DNA of 43,038 nt from UBA11889 sp002313255. GTDB lineage: Bacteria > Pseudomonadota > Gammaproteobacteria > Pseudomonadales > Azotimanducaceae. Below, one piece after another: positions 26,130-34,077 of this stretch (position 1 is the first letter of the stretch; every line of letters starts with the position of its first letter). Location: NCBI GenBank assembly GCA_913045265.1, contig CAJWQX010000031.1, forward strand, positions 1 to 43,038, given 5' to 3'. The notes beneath the pieces are model-generated. The model saw only the letters and a list, made by a program, of their open reading frames with translations. It had not been told where the DNA came from and searched no databases. A program made the position numbers and the translations under genes.

Positions 26130-26480
26130 TCAGGCTGGGTCGGTGAAAAAGTCAGCACGCGGCGCACCAGAGTCGTCGTAGACTGGCTCATGATGATCAA
26201 CCCGATATTTCAGGACCGCAGCACCGCGAAGTCCAAAAGAACCGATCGTATCCCGCATCTCTAAATACCAACGACTCTCGAAGTGACTGGCGAGGCTCGC
26301 TTCGTCGACCCATCGCTCGAACACTCGAATACGGCCGGGATTCAAGGGGTCGGGACACCAGTCGTAGTCGAGACACCCGCTTTCCGTTAGCGCACCCTCG
26401 ATCAGGGGGCGGCCAGCCTCCATCGCAGCCGCCATTTGCGCAGAGTCGATATCGATCGTGCCTGAAATAATAATAGTCAT
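26130..26480 (-). CDS. Antibiotic-biosynthesis-monooxygenase (ABM)-domain protein
   Basis: This 116-residue dimeric alpha/beta-barrel protein has the ABM hallmarks: the first strand MTIIISGTIDID, the helix AQMAAAMEAGRPLIEGAL, ESGCLDYDWCPDPLNPGRIRVFERW and LASHFESRWY. Members are cofactor-free quinol monooxygenases or small-molecule oxygenases and isomerases. It lies in the P450/SnoaL unit and may act on a quinol or related intermediate. Its ATG overlaps the stop of the short ORF at 26477-26620 (ATGA), which hints that something upstream is translated. The C-terminal 20 residues extend beyond the domain. Confidence 0.85.
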   Translation of the reverse strand: MTIIISGTIDIDSAQMAAAMEAGRPLIEGALTESGCLDYDWCPDPLNPGRIRVFERWVDEASLASHFESRWYLEMRDTIGSFGLRGAAVLKYRVDHHEPVYDDSGAPRADFFTDPA

Positions 26481-26620
26481 GCGGCCTCCCCTGAACGACG
26501 AAGGAGCGTCAATGCTGATTGTATTGTTGTCAAGGAGAAGCCAGCCGACACGATACCGAACGCGCCTGAACAGCCAGCCACGAAAAGGTTACAACCCCCA
26601 GGGAAATTCCTCGGAAGCAT
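26477..26620 (-). CDS. Candidate 47-residue peptide between P450 and ABM genes
   Basis: A minus-strand frame from ATG 26620 to TGA 26477-26479 overlaps the start of the ABM gene by the ATGA arrangement. The peptide reads MLPRNFPGGCNLFVAGCSGA and then a hydrophobic, Ser/Gly/Thr-rich stretch. The frame is open further upstream without a clear start. It may be a short coupled gene or the decayed C-terminus of a larger enzyme; no family is recognised. The 240 nt between P450 and ABM genes otherwise hold nothing I can name. Confidence 0.25.
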   Translation of the reverse strand: MLPRNFPGGCNLFVAGCSGAFGIVSAGFSLTTIQSALTLLRRSGEAA

Positions 26621-26720
26621 GTCCAAGACAAAACAAATGCAGGGTGTTCGTCGCGTGCGTGAGCCATTGTCTGAACGATTCCCGTCAAGCCCCGATCAAA
26701 AAATCGATGACGCAAAACCC

Positions 26721-27974
26721 TCAAGTTCGTGCAATAAACGAGATCGGAAGTGCCGCCAAACCACGCAGCAGAACGTTGGGTGGATAGTGCAGTTCGCTCG
26801 GGTCGACATCCAGCGCAAAGTCCGTAAAACGTTCGAGCAATACCCGAAAGGCGACCTGCATTTCCTTACGTGCAAGCGACGCGCCAATACACATGTGTAC
26901 GCCATAGCCGAAAGCAATCTGCGTGTTGATCTTGTCTCGGGTCACGTCGAAAGCTTGCCCGTTATCGAACTGGGCGTCGTCGCGATTTGCCGACGAATAA
27001 CGCACCTGTAGCATCGTTCCCGCGGGGATTTCAACGCCGCTGAGCTTCGAATCGCCGGTTGCAACACGCCACATGTTGGCTGTCGGTGTCGATAGCCGTA
27101 GCACCTCCTCGACGAGGTCGTCCACCAATTCAGGATCCCGCCGAACCTTCGCAAGCTGTTCCGGATTTTGAATTAGCAGCAACATGCCTTCACCTATTGC
27201 ATGCGTGGTCGTTTGATTACCAGCAACCATCAACTGCTGCAGGATCGACAGGCACTCTGCCGTATCCAGCGGCCGTTCGCCTTCAAGACGTGCGTGCACG
27301 ACATCGGAAATTATGTCGTCACGACGGTCCTTCCGCCGCTCGTCGAGCTTGTTCGCAAAGTAGTTCTGAAATTCGAGGATGACGTGCGCTATCTCGACTT
27401 GCTGTTGCGTATCAGCCTGACCTGAGAGCTGTAACGCGGCCGCTTCGGACCACTTCCTGATAAGGGGGAAGTGTTCATCCGGAACGCCAAGCTGCTCGCC
27501 AATCACAATCACTGGTAACTGGATCGAAAACGAGTCGACGAAATCGCAACGGCCTGCTTGAATGAATCCGTCGATCAGTTTGTGGCATATCTGCTCCATT
27601 CGCGGCACCAGCGTTTCCACTCGCCTCGCGGTGAAAGCCTGATTGACGAGACCCCTATATCGTCGATGCTGTGGCGGGTCCTGCGTCAACATCGTGTCGA
27701 CGGCGGGCCAGCCCCGTTTTTGCACTTCGTGCACCTTGCCGTCGACCTTATCCGGCCGCATTGCAACGGAAAAACGATTGGAAAAGGTTTTGTGATCGCG
27801 TAACACCTTTCGCGAGGTTTCGAAATCCGACACGAATACGATGCCGGTATGCGGACACTTGTATACGGGCGCTTCGGTTCGCAGACGCGTGTTGTAGTCG
27901 TGGGGGCACGCCAGTGCCTCTGGCGACAATGGAATCGTCTCTTCGAGCGGCAAGTCGAGTACTGAACTTCCCAT
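26721..27974 (-). CDS. Cytochrome P450
   Basis: This 417-residue soluble bacterial P450 has a heme-binding loop (FGYGVHMCIG, with the cysteine ligand C362), the K-helix ExxR as E290-V-L-R293, and the I-helix segment 251-AGNQTT-256. In that segment the acid usually next to the Thr (E/D) is Gln254, which could change proton delivery. It has no membrane anchor and no fused reductase, so it needs ferredoxin-type partners; the Rieske ferredoxin across the divergent promoter is not a classical P450 partner. GAGTGAGGTAG precedes the ATG. The gene follows the SnoaL-like gene by 43 nt and leads toward the ABM and second SnoaL-like genes. Confidence 0.93.
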   Translation of the reverse strand: MGSSVLDLPLEETIPLSPEALACPHDYNTRLRTEAPVYKCPHTGIVFVSDFETSRKVLRDHKTFSNRFSVAMRPDKVDGKVHEVQKRGWPAVDTMLTQDPPQHRRYRGLVNQAFTARRVETLVPRMEQICHKLIDGFIQAGRCDFVDSFSIQLPVIVIGEQLGVPDEHFPLIRKWSEAAALQLSGQADTQQQVEIAHVILEFQNYFANKLDERRKDRRDDIISDVVHARLEGERPLDTAECLSILQQLMVAGNQTTTHAIGEGMLLLIQNPEQLAKVRRDPELVDDLVEEVLRLSTPTANMWRVATGDSKLSGVEIPAGTMLQVRYSSANRDDAQFDNGQAFDVTRDKINTQIAFGYGVHMCIGASLARKEMQVAFRVLLERFTDFALDVDPSELHYPPNVLLRGLAALPISFIART

Positions 27975-28017
27975 CGTCTACCTCACTCTTTCGGCTTATT
28001 TATGTTCCCGAACTTTC

Positions 28018-28344
28018 TCAGGCCGATGCTAATGCCACCGCGTTTGTCTGTAGCACAATCGCCTCGTCTTTCACGATGAAGGTATCGGTACCTAGCAATA
28101 TCATGCCGGGTACCGACCAGGTGATGTACGCTGCATCATCATGGTATACCGCGTGCTGCATCGAGACAGCAAACCCGCCATTCGCCACCGCCCCCTGAAA
28201 AATTGCTCGGATACCGTCAGTGCCCACAATGCAGTTATCGTTTGCAATGAACACGCAATCAACCGAGTAGTCGGCCATGATCTCATCGAGATTACCCTCG
28301 GCGAGGGCTTGGACGTGATGTTCGATGACGCTTTGTGTACTCAT
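28018..28344 (-). CDS. SnoaL/NTF2-like protein, first gene of the P450 unit
   Basis: This 108-residue NTF2-like protein starts MSTQSVIEHHVQALAEGNLD, followed by EIMADYSVDCVFIAND, IRAIFQGAVANGGF and the strands DDAAYITWSVPGMILLG and DTFIVKDEAIVLQT. The order of helix-helix-strand elements is that of SnoaL-like proteins. It is a distant paralogue of the gene at 25671. It opens the minus-strand unit that contains the P450 and faces the Rieske operon across a 330-nt region. Function is inferred only as a small enzyme or binding protein in the same pathway. Confidence 0.78.
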   Translation of the reverse strand: MSTQSVIEHHVQALAEGNLDEIMADYSVDCVFIANDNCIVGTDGIRAIFQGAVANGGFAVSMQHAVYHDDAAYITWSVPGMILLGTDTFIVKDEAIVLQTNAVALASA

Positions 28345-28496
28345 GTTTTGTTCTCGGTATTTGTTGAAAATTCGCTACTAATTGTGTCGAAAAGCCCAAT
28401 GCTTTCTATTTCGTTAACAGACTCGGTAAGTCCGCATCCTCGGTTTGCAGCAATCGTTCGACGAACCCGTGAAAACGATGGCCGCCGCCTTCATTG

Positions 28497-28525
28497 CGGC
28501 CGAAAATCACCTCAGCATTCGGCCG
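28497..28525. promoter_or_regulatory. Inverted repeat, candidate operator
   Basis: CGGCCGAA (28497-28504) and TTCGGCCG (28518-28525) form a perfect 8-bp inverted repeat with a 13-bp spacer, midway in the divergent region. Size and position suit a dimeric repressor or activator site. The role is inferred. Confidence 0.35.
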
Positions 28526-28610
28526 GCCCATCAGCGCGCGCTGCTAACGCAACCCCGTTGCGTAGCCTTCTTCCCGGGCCTCGTAAAAAATATCCTAACA
28601 TCGCGCGAAA

Positions 28611-28638
28611 TTGACACGAAACCGGGCAATACATTAAA
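28611..28638 (+). promoter_or_regulatory. Likely sigma-70 promoter of the Rieske operon
   Basis: TTGACA (28611-28616) is a perfect -35 box. ATTAAA (28633-28638) is a moderate -10 box at a 16-nt spacing. The start codon of the Rieske gene is 37 nt further on, preceded by AAGGGAGG. Confidence 0.45.
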
Positions 28639-28674
28639 ACCAACACAGCTCATAGTTCATAAGGGAGGATGCGG

Positions 28675-29991
28675 ATGACGGTCTACCGTAAGATCGAACG
28701 GTTCGCGGACCCTCAGGCGAGCAAAACGCCGGTGCAAAAAGAACCGGACCCGGACCTTGGGACCGACATCATTCCCAAAGAACGTTACACGGGAGAAGCC
28801 TTTCGCCAGCTCGAATGGGATCACCTGTGGACGAAGGTGTGGCAAATGGGCTGTTGGGAAGGCGATTTGCGTAACACCGGCGATTACGTTGTGACCGAAA
28901 TCGGCAACGAAAGCATCGTGTTAACACGCGATGAAGATGGCGGTGTAAACGCCTTCTACAACGTCTGCTCACACCGAGGGAACCAGGTCGCGTACGGCAA
29001 GGGTGGCAATACGCGCACGTTCAAGTGCAGCTATCACCTTTGGGAATACAACCTAAAAGGCGAGATCGCCAACGTGCCCGATGTGGAGACCTTCCCACAA
29101 GGCGTGCCTTGCGAACAACTCGCAATTAAGAGGCTCCCTTGTGCGACATGGGGTGGTTGGGTTTGGTTTAGCCTTGATCCAGATACCGAACCACTCAGCG
29201 AATATCTCGGGATCATTCCCGAGCACCTCGATCCTTACCACTTTCCGGAGATGACACTGGTCAACGACGTGACCGTGGAATGGGACGTCAACTGGAAGGC
29301 ATCCGTGGATGCCTTCAACGAGACTTATCACGTGAACAGCATACATCCCCAGCTAATGAGTTGGCTCGAGGACATGGACGTACAAATCGACTGTTACGAG
29401 CGACATAACCGCTACCTGATTCCGTTTGGATGCGTGAGCACTCATATTGAGGACGGCACAGAAATCTCCGACGGAATGAAAGGGTTCATGAAGATGAATC
29501 ATCTGGACCCATCATCCTTCGAAGGCAACGGACTCGACGTCCGGCGCGCAATACAGAAAAACTGGCGCGCAAATGCAGAGTCACTCGGATACGACCTCTC
29601 GGATCTGAATGACGACCAGTTGACGGACGATTATCACTACCTAATTTTTCCGAACATCACGTTGAATATTCATGCCACGAGTCTGATGTTGTTTCGGCAG
29701 AGGCCACATCCCAGCGATCCGAACAAGATGTTCTATGACCTGCAGAACTACACGATGGTTCCGAAAGGCGAAGCCGCCCCGCCGCGGCCTTTACACAGGC
29801 AGTTCAAACACGGCGATGAGTCGCTCGGTGAGGTGCTGGATCAGGATTCCAGAAACCTGCCAATGGTACAACGTGGAATGAATTCGGTTGGTTACAGAGG
29901 GTTGTGGATCTCGGATCAGGAAGTTCGTATACGCCACTTTCACAAGACCATTGATGATTATCTGTTCCGGCAATCGATTAAGATCACTTAA
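28675..29991 (+). CDS. Rieske-type ring-hydroxylating oxygenase, alpha subunit
   Basis: This 438-residue catalytic subunit has the N-terminal Rieske domain with C98-x-H100 and C118-x2-H121 (YNVCSHRGNQ and FKCSYHLW), which holds the [2Fe-2S] cluster. The catalytic domain has NWKASVDAFNETYHVNSIHP, where H219 and H224 bind the mononuclear iron. The bridging residue three before the first His is Glu216 rather than the Asp of naphthalene-dioxygenase-type enzymes. AAGGGAGG abuts an ATG at 28669, so the ATG at 28675 with normal spacing is preferred. A Rieske ferredoxin follows at a TAATG overlap; no beta subunit or reductase is present, so an alpha-only oxygenase is likely. Confidence 0.93.
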   Translation: MTVYRKIERFADPQASKTPVQKEPDPDLGTDIIPKERYTGEAFRQLEWDHLWTKVWQMGCWEGDLRNTGDYVVTEIGNESIVLTRDEDGGVNAFYNVCSHRGNQVAYGKGGNTRTFKCSYHLWEYNLKGEIANVPDVETFPQGVPCEQLAIKRLPCATWGGWVWFSLDPDTEPLSEYLGIIPEHLDPYHFPEMTLVNDVTVEWDVNWKASVDAFNETYHVNSIHPQLMSWLEDMDVQIDCYERHNRYLIPFGCVSTHIEDGTEISDGMKGFMKMNHLDPSSFEGNGLDVRRAIQKNWRANAESLGYDLSDLNDDQLTDDYHYLIFPNITLNIHATSLMLFRQRPHPSDPNKMFYDLQNYTMVPKGEAAPPRPLHRQFKHGDESLGEVLDQDSRNLPMVQRGMNSVGYRGLWISDQEVRIRHFHKTIDDYLFRQSIKIT

Positions 29992-30338
29992 TGGGGTACG
30001 TGCGAGCCATCGAGGCATCGCTAGCACCCGGCGATCACACGACGGTCGAGGCGCGGGGCTGGGATTTACTGGTGGTGAACGTCGATGGCGATTACCTCGT
30101 CGTCGAGAACAGTTGTACACACGCCAAAGCTGAACTGTCGAAGGGCAGACTCGACGGGAGTGAGATCACGTGCGCGGAACACGGGGCCAGGTTCGACTTA
30201 CGCAGCGGCGCATGCGTTGGACCACCGGCAACGAAGTCTGTTCGGAAATTCGACGCCCGCGTGAAAGATGGTTTCGTCGAGGTAAAGATCGATAAAATAA
30301 AAGTGGCCCCGCGCCCTCAGTTCGGGCCAATGAACTAG
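29991..30338 (+). CDS. Rieske-type ferredoxin
   Basis: This 115-residue soluble [2Fe-2S] protein has cluster ligands C42-x-H44 and C61-x2-H64 (NSCTHAKAEL and TCAEHGARFDL). It is the size and pattern of NDO-type ferredoxins (BphA3-like), which hand electrons to the oxygenase. It overlaps the stop of the oxygenase gene by one base, so the two are translationally coupled. A flavin reductase to feed it is not in the window. The SDR gene follows 10 nt later. Confidence 0.93.
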   Translation: MGYVRAIEASLAPGDHTTVEARGWDLLVVNVDGDYLVVENSCTHAKAELSKGRLDGSEITCAEHGARFDLRSGACVGPPATKSVRKFDARVKDGFVEVKIDKIKVAPRPQFGPMN

Positions 30339-30348
30339 GGGAAAACTC

Positions 30349-31107
30349 GTGGATTTACGACTCAAAGGTCAAAAAGCACTCGTGACGGGTGGTACAAAAG
30401 GCATCGGCCGTGCCATAGCAGAAACGCTATCGGACGAAGGCTGCGACATCGCGCTGTGTGCTCGCACGGACGCCGACGTCATCGCGGCGGTCGAGGCGAT
30501 CAAAGCTAAAGGCGTTAACGCAACCGGCAAAGGTCTTGATGTTGGTGATGCCGATGCATTGAAAGCGTGGGTCACCGAAGCCATTGGTGAGCTGGGCGGG
30601 CTTGATATCCTGATCTCGAACGTGTCCGGAGGCAATGCGCCAGGGGAAGCGGGATGGAAAGCGAACTTCGAGTACGACATGATGGGCGCCGTGCGCTGTG
30701 TCGAAGCGGCATTGCCAGCTCTCAGTACGTCTGATCATGGCAATATCGTTTTGATCTCATCCACCGCTGCTCTCGAGAAGTTCATGAATGCAGGCCCGTA
30801 CAACGCCATGAAGGCGGCGCTTCTGCAATACGCGGGTGCGCTTGCACAGGACCTTTCTAGCCAAGGCATTCGGGTGAACGCCGTGAGCCCAGGACCAATT
30901 TTTGTCGAAGGCGGCGCGTGGGATATGGTTAAGCAGAACATGGCGCCTTTTTACGAAGCAACGTTAGGTGACATTCCCCTCGGTCGTATGGGCACCGCCG
31001 AAGAGGTGGCCGCACAAGTCGCACTGTTGACCAGTCCACTCAGTGGATATACCACTGGGACAAACGTGGTGATCGATGGAGGCATGACCAAGCGCATTCA
31101 ATTTTAG
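30349..31107 (+). CDS. Short-chain dehydrogenase/reductase (SDR)
   Basis: This is a 252-residue classical SDR. The NAD(P) motif is TGGTKGIG (13-20), followed by an N-V-S-G-G motif (91-95) in place of the usual NNAG, and the catalytic S138, Y151 and K155 (GPYNAMK). Start is GTG with AGGGG upstream. It probably dehydrogenates a diol or alcohol made by the Rieske oxygenase, as cis-diol dehydrogenases do, but the specific alcohol is unknown. The next gene begins 2 nt after its stop. Confidence 0.92.
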   Translation: MDLRLKGQKALVTGGTKGIGRAIAETLSDEGCDIALCARTDADVIAAVEAIKAKGVNATGKGLDVGDADALKAWVTEAIGELGGLDILISNVSGGNAPGEAGWKANFEYDMMGAVRCVEAALPALSTSDHGNIVLISSTAALEKFMNAGPYNAMKAALLQYAGALAQDLSSQGIRVNAVSPGPIFVEGGAWDMVKQNMAPFYEATLGDIPLGRMGTAEEVAAQVALLTSPLSGYTTGTNVVIDGGMTKRIQF

Positions 31108-31109
31108 CG

Positions 31110-31883
31110 ATGGTCAACGACAACGAAACCGTCAACGTTTATCTGGTTGCAGCTGGACAGTTTCATGACATTGACTTTGCGCGTCTTGAGATCCTGAAAC
31201 TCCTTGCTGAAGACGACCGAATTCGGACACGAGTCGCGGCCAATTATCACGACCTGGAGGCAATCGACGCCGCGGATTTCCTAATCACCTATACATGCAA
31301 TCTAGTGCCGGAGCACGCCGAGCAGGAAGCGTTGCGCGATTTCGTGGGGGGTGGCAAGCGCTGGTTCGCACTTCATGGTACAAATTCGATCTTGAAGTTC
31401 CTGCCCGACAGCGGTGGCGTTGACTGCCCCGAGATCGCGCCGGTACTAATGCAAACCCTCGGCACGCAGTTCATGGCGCACCCACCCATTCAACCGTTCC
31501 AGGTGGAAATCACCGATCCAGAACACGAACTGGTTTCGGGTATTGAGTCATTCGAGACGGACGACGAACTGTACCTGTCGCGCATCCATGGCGATTTACA
31601 CCTATTGTTGCACGCGCACTACACCGGGCCGGCTGAGGGTTTCGTTGAAGGACAATGGACGGATGAAGAGCCACGGCCGCTGTATTACATCAATCGCGTT
31701 GGATCCGGCGAAGTGTTGTATTTGAACCTCGGTCATTGTCGAGGTCATTACGATATGCAGCCGATGATACCGTTTTACCCTCAGATCGAGCGCGGATCAT
31801 GGCAGCACGAGCAGTTTTACGAGTTGCTGCGCCGCGGAATTCGATATTGCGCCGACGCGGCGTTGGCGTCGAATCGCGACTAA
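31110..31883 (+). CDS. ThuA-like domain protein
   Basis: This 257-residue protein resembles the ThuA/glutamine-amidotransferase-like fold. VYLVAAGQFHDIDFARLEIL forms the first strand and helix, DFLITYTCNLVPEHAEQEAL the second, and RWFALHGTNSILKF carries the conserved His-Gly. Later stretches are LGTQFMAHPPIQPFQVEITDPEHELVSG and GEVLYLNLGHCRGHYD. ThuA proteins are associated with sugar and related compound use, and a catalytic role has not been fully settled. It sits in the Rieske operon (2-nt gap from the SDR), so it probably contributes to the same substrate's degradation. Confidence 0.82.
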   Translation: MVNDNETVNVYLVAAGQFHDIDFARLEILKLLAEDDRIRTRVAANYHDLEAIDAADFLITYTCNLVPEHAEQEALRDFVGGGKRWFALHGTNSILKFLPDSGGVDCPEIAPVLMQTLGTQFMAHPPIQPFQVEITDPEHELVSGIESFETDDELYLSRIHGDLHLLLHAHYTGPAEGFVEGQWTDEEPRPLYYINRVGSGEVLYLNLGHCRGHYDMQPMIPFYPQIERGSWQHEQFYELLRRGIRYCADAALASNRD

Positions 31884-32017
31884 AGAATCCCTATCGGAGA
31901 CAAGTAATTGCGTGTACGGGATGGAATGATCGCGGCCCCCGCACTCGCCTTGGTCGACAACCTGACCGACAGGTCAAGCTCGACCAATCGTGAGTGGAAC
32001 ATCGTAGGAGAACCCAA

Positions 32018-32989
32018 ATGAGCAAACCGTTTCGCTTTGCCGTCCAGAGTTTCAACGCCGACAGCGGACAAGCTTGGCGCGACAAGGCGAGGAAAGTAGA
32101 AAGCCTCGGCTACACCGCGTTACATCTCGCCGATCACATCATAGGCCCGGGCCCGGCGCTCGCGAAGACGAATCATCCTTCGCAAAACTTGGCCGCGATG
32201 CCAGCAATGGCGTTCGCGGCGGCAGCGACCGACTCGCTGAAGATCGGTTGTCGCGTATTCTGCGTCGACTACCGGCTTCCGGTAATGCTGGTGAAAGAGG
32301 CGATGACCCTTGACTTATTGTCAGACGGGCGTCTCGAGCTGGGACTTGGAGCCGGTTGGTTGGAGGAGGAGTATCGCGCGACCGGTATACCTTTTGATTC
32401 AGCCGGACGGCGCATCAATCGCCTCGAACGGGTGATTGTCGCGTTGAAACAATACACCGCGGAAGGCAACGTCGACGTCGCGAATGACGACGTGTTGTGG
32501 CGGGACTTCGAGGGTCTTCCTAAACCGGTCCAGACGCCGACTCCACCTATTATGATCGGGGGTGGCGCGCCTAAAATACTTGGCCTCGCGGGACGCGAAG
32601 CGGACATCGCGAGCCTCAACTTCAACAACCGCTCGGGCATGATTGGGCCGGACGGTATTCGGTTATCGACAGCCAACGAAACCGCTAAAAAGATTGATTG
32701 GATACGCGACGGTGCAGGCCACCGGTTCGACGATATCGAAATCGAAATCGGGGCGTACTTCACGTTCGTCGTCGATCATGCCAAATCGGTCGTCAACAAT
32801 ATGGCCGACGCGTTCGGCCTATCGGAAGAGGAGATGCGTACGCACCCGCACGGCCTTTTTGGCGGTGTGGAGACGATCAAAGAAGAACTACAGCGACGAC
32901 GCGAGACGTTTGGAATATCGTACGTGACGATCGGCGAAGACAATATCGATGCGTTTGCACCGATCGTCGCAGATCTCGCCGGTCAGTAA
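32018..32989 (+). CDS. Luciferase-like (LLM class) flavin/F420-dependent oxidoreductase
   Basis: This 323-residue TIM-barrel enzyme has the family start KPFRFAVQSFNADSGQAWRD, then YTALHLADHIIGPGPAL and PVMLVKEAMTLDLLSDGRLELGLGAGW, the strongest LLM signature. PPIMIGGGAPKILGLAGREAD follows. It belongs to the class often labelled F420-dependent (TIGR03621-like). Whether F420 or FMN is used cannot be decided; an F420 user in a proteobacterium would be notable. ATG 32018 is preferred because AGGAGA sits nine bases before it. It is the last gene of the plus-strand unit, 134 nt after the ThuA-like gene. Confidence 0.88.
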   Translation: MSKPFRFAVQSFNADSGQAWRDKARKVESLGYTALHLADHIIGPGPALAKTNHPSQNLAAMPAMAFAAAATDSLKIGCRVFCVDYRLPVMLVKEAMTLDLLSDGRLELGLGAGWLEEEYRATGIPFDSAGRRINRLERVIVALKQYTAEGNVDVANDDVLWRDFEGLPKPVQTPTPPIMIGGGAPKILGLAGREADIASLNFNNRSGMIGPDGIRLSTANETAKKIDWIRDGAGHRFDDIEIEIGAYFTFVVDHAKSVVNNMADAFGLSEEEMRTHPHGLFGGVETIKEELQRRRETFGISYVTIGEDNIDAFAPIVADLAGQ

Positions 32990-33032
32990 ATCGGGACCTT
33001 ATCTAACTGAGGAGAGTGGCGGAACCGCGTGT

Positions 33033-34064
33033 TCACAGGTGAGGGTCTACTAGAATCTTAACCTCTTCTGGATTAGCCGCAAGGCGGTCGAACGCGTCAC
33101 CCATTTGCGCGAGAGACACTGTCGACGTGTGCAACGATTTGAGTTGTATGCGGCCATCCACCACGAGTGCTTGCGAGATCGCAAATTCTTCAGGTAGGTA
33201 TCCGATACTCGTGGTCAGCTTGATCTCTTTGAGAAGCCATGCGGCACCACTGATCTCGGAAAAACGGCTAGACAGGCCGACCAACGAAACCGCTCCCCCA
33301 CGTCGTGCTAGCGAGACCGCCGTGCCGATCGTTTCCGGAACACCAGCGCATTCATAAACGACGTCCGCACCCGTAAACCCGATGTGAGCATTGATCGCTT
33401 CTTGCAAAACACACACCGACGGGTCAATAAGACAGTCGGCTCCAAGCTGGCCACCTAATTCGCGCCGAGCCGCTTGCGGCTCTACCAGTACAACCGTTCC
33501 CGCTCCAGCCGCCCGAGCACATTGCATCACGAGCAGACCGATCGGCCCTCCGCCGATCACAACAACTGCGTCGCCTAAGTGCACGTCCGTGCGACGTACC
33601 GAATGTACGGCCACAGTCAACGGCTCTAACATTGCTGCCTCGGTCGCGCTCAACTTGTCGTCGACGTGGTACAAGCGCGTTGCATCAACGGCGATCGCCG
33701 GCGCAAACCCACCATGTGCGGCCGCCAGAGGGCCAACCCCGAGCAATCCCGCTAACGCCATTTCGCAATGTGATGCGTCGCCACGTTGGCACGTTGGACA
33801 GTCGCCACACGCGGTCGCGATCCCAATGGCGACCCGGTCACCCTCGCTAAAGGGCACTGTCTTGTTCGCAGCAGATACCGTCCCGGTCCACTCGTGACCA
33901 CAAATTGCCGGGTTGTAGGGTTCCCCAGACTGATACGCATGTAGGTCGGTGCCACAAATACCGCAGAAAGCGACGTCGACGACGGCTTTGCCATCACTTG
34001 GCTCAGGGTCTATAAAGTCGACGAGTTCGAGGCGTCGTTCTCCAGTAACTATGGCCGCTTGCAT
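33033..34064 (-). CDS. Zinc-dependent medium-chain alcohol dehydrogenase (butanediol-dehydrogenase-like)
   Basis: This 343-residue MDR enzyme has catalytic-zinc motifs CGICGTDLHAY (C37) and CGHEWTG (H57, E58) and a structural zinc with C86, C89, C92 and C100 (CGDCPTC...SHC). The NAD-binding fold has VVIGGGPIGLLVMQCARAAG. The start at 34064 (MQAAIVTGER) is the first one that clears the upstream gene's stop at 34078 and is the family's normal start. The gene follows the GGT-like gene on the minus strand at 13 nt, so they form an operon, convergent with the Rieske unit. The substrate is a secondary alcohol or diol of unknown identity. Confidence 0.9.
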   Translation of the reverse strand: MQAAIVTGERRLELVDFIDPEPSDGKAVVDVAFCGICGTDLHAYQSGEPYNPAICGHEWTGTVSAANKTVPFSEGDRVAIGIATACGDCPTCQRGDASHCEMALAGLLGVGPLAAAHGGFAPAIAVDATRLYHVDDKLSATEAAMLEPLTVAVHSVRRTDVHLGDAVVVIGGGPIGLLVMQCARAAGAGTVVLVEPQAARRELGGQLGADCLIDPSVCVLQEAINAHIGFTGADVVYECAGVPETIGTAVSLARRGGAVSLVGLSSRFSEISGAAWLLKEIKLTTSIGYLPEEFAISQALVVDGRIQLKSLHTSTVSLAQMGDAFDRLAANPEEVKILVDPHL

Positions 34065-34077
34065 CGTGAAAACCCGG

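Larger units (their letters stand above)
28345..28674. other. Divergent control region between P450 and Rieske units
   Basis: This 330-nt region has no convincing gene and should hold promoters for both units. It contains an inverted repeat (28497-28525) and a TTGACA-type promoter for the plus strand (28611), both listed separately. No regulator gene is next to it, so control of the pathway comes from elsewhere. Confidence 0.55.

Noticed and set aside
28669..28674. ATG at 28669 as start of the Rieske oxygenase gene
   Set aside because: AAGGGAGG abuts it with no spacing; ATG 28675 is better placed.
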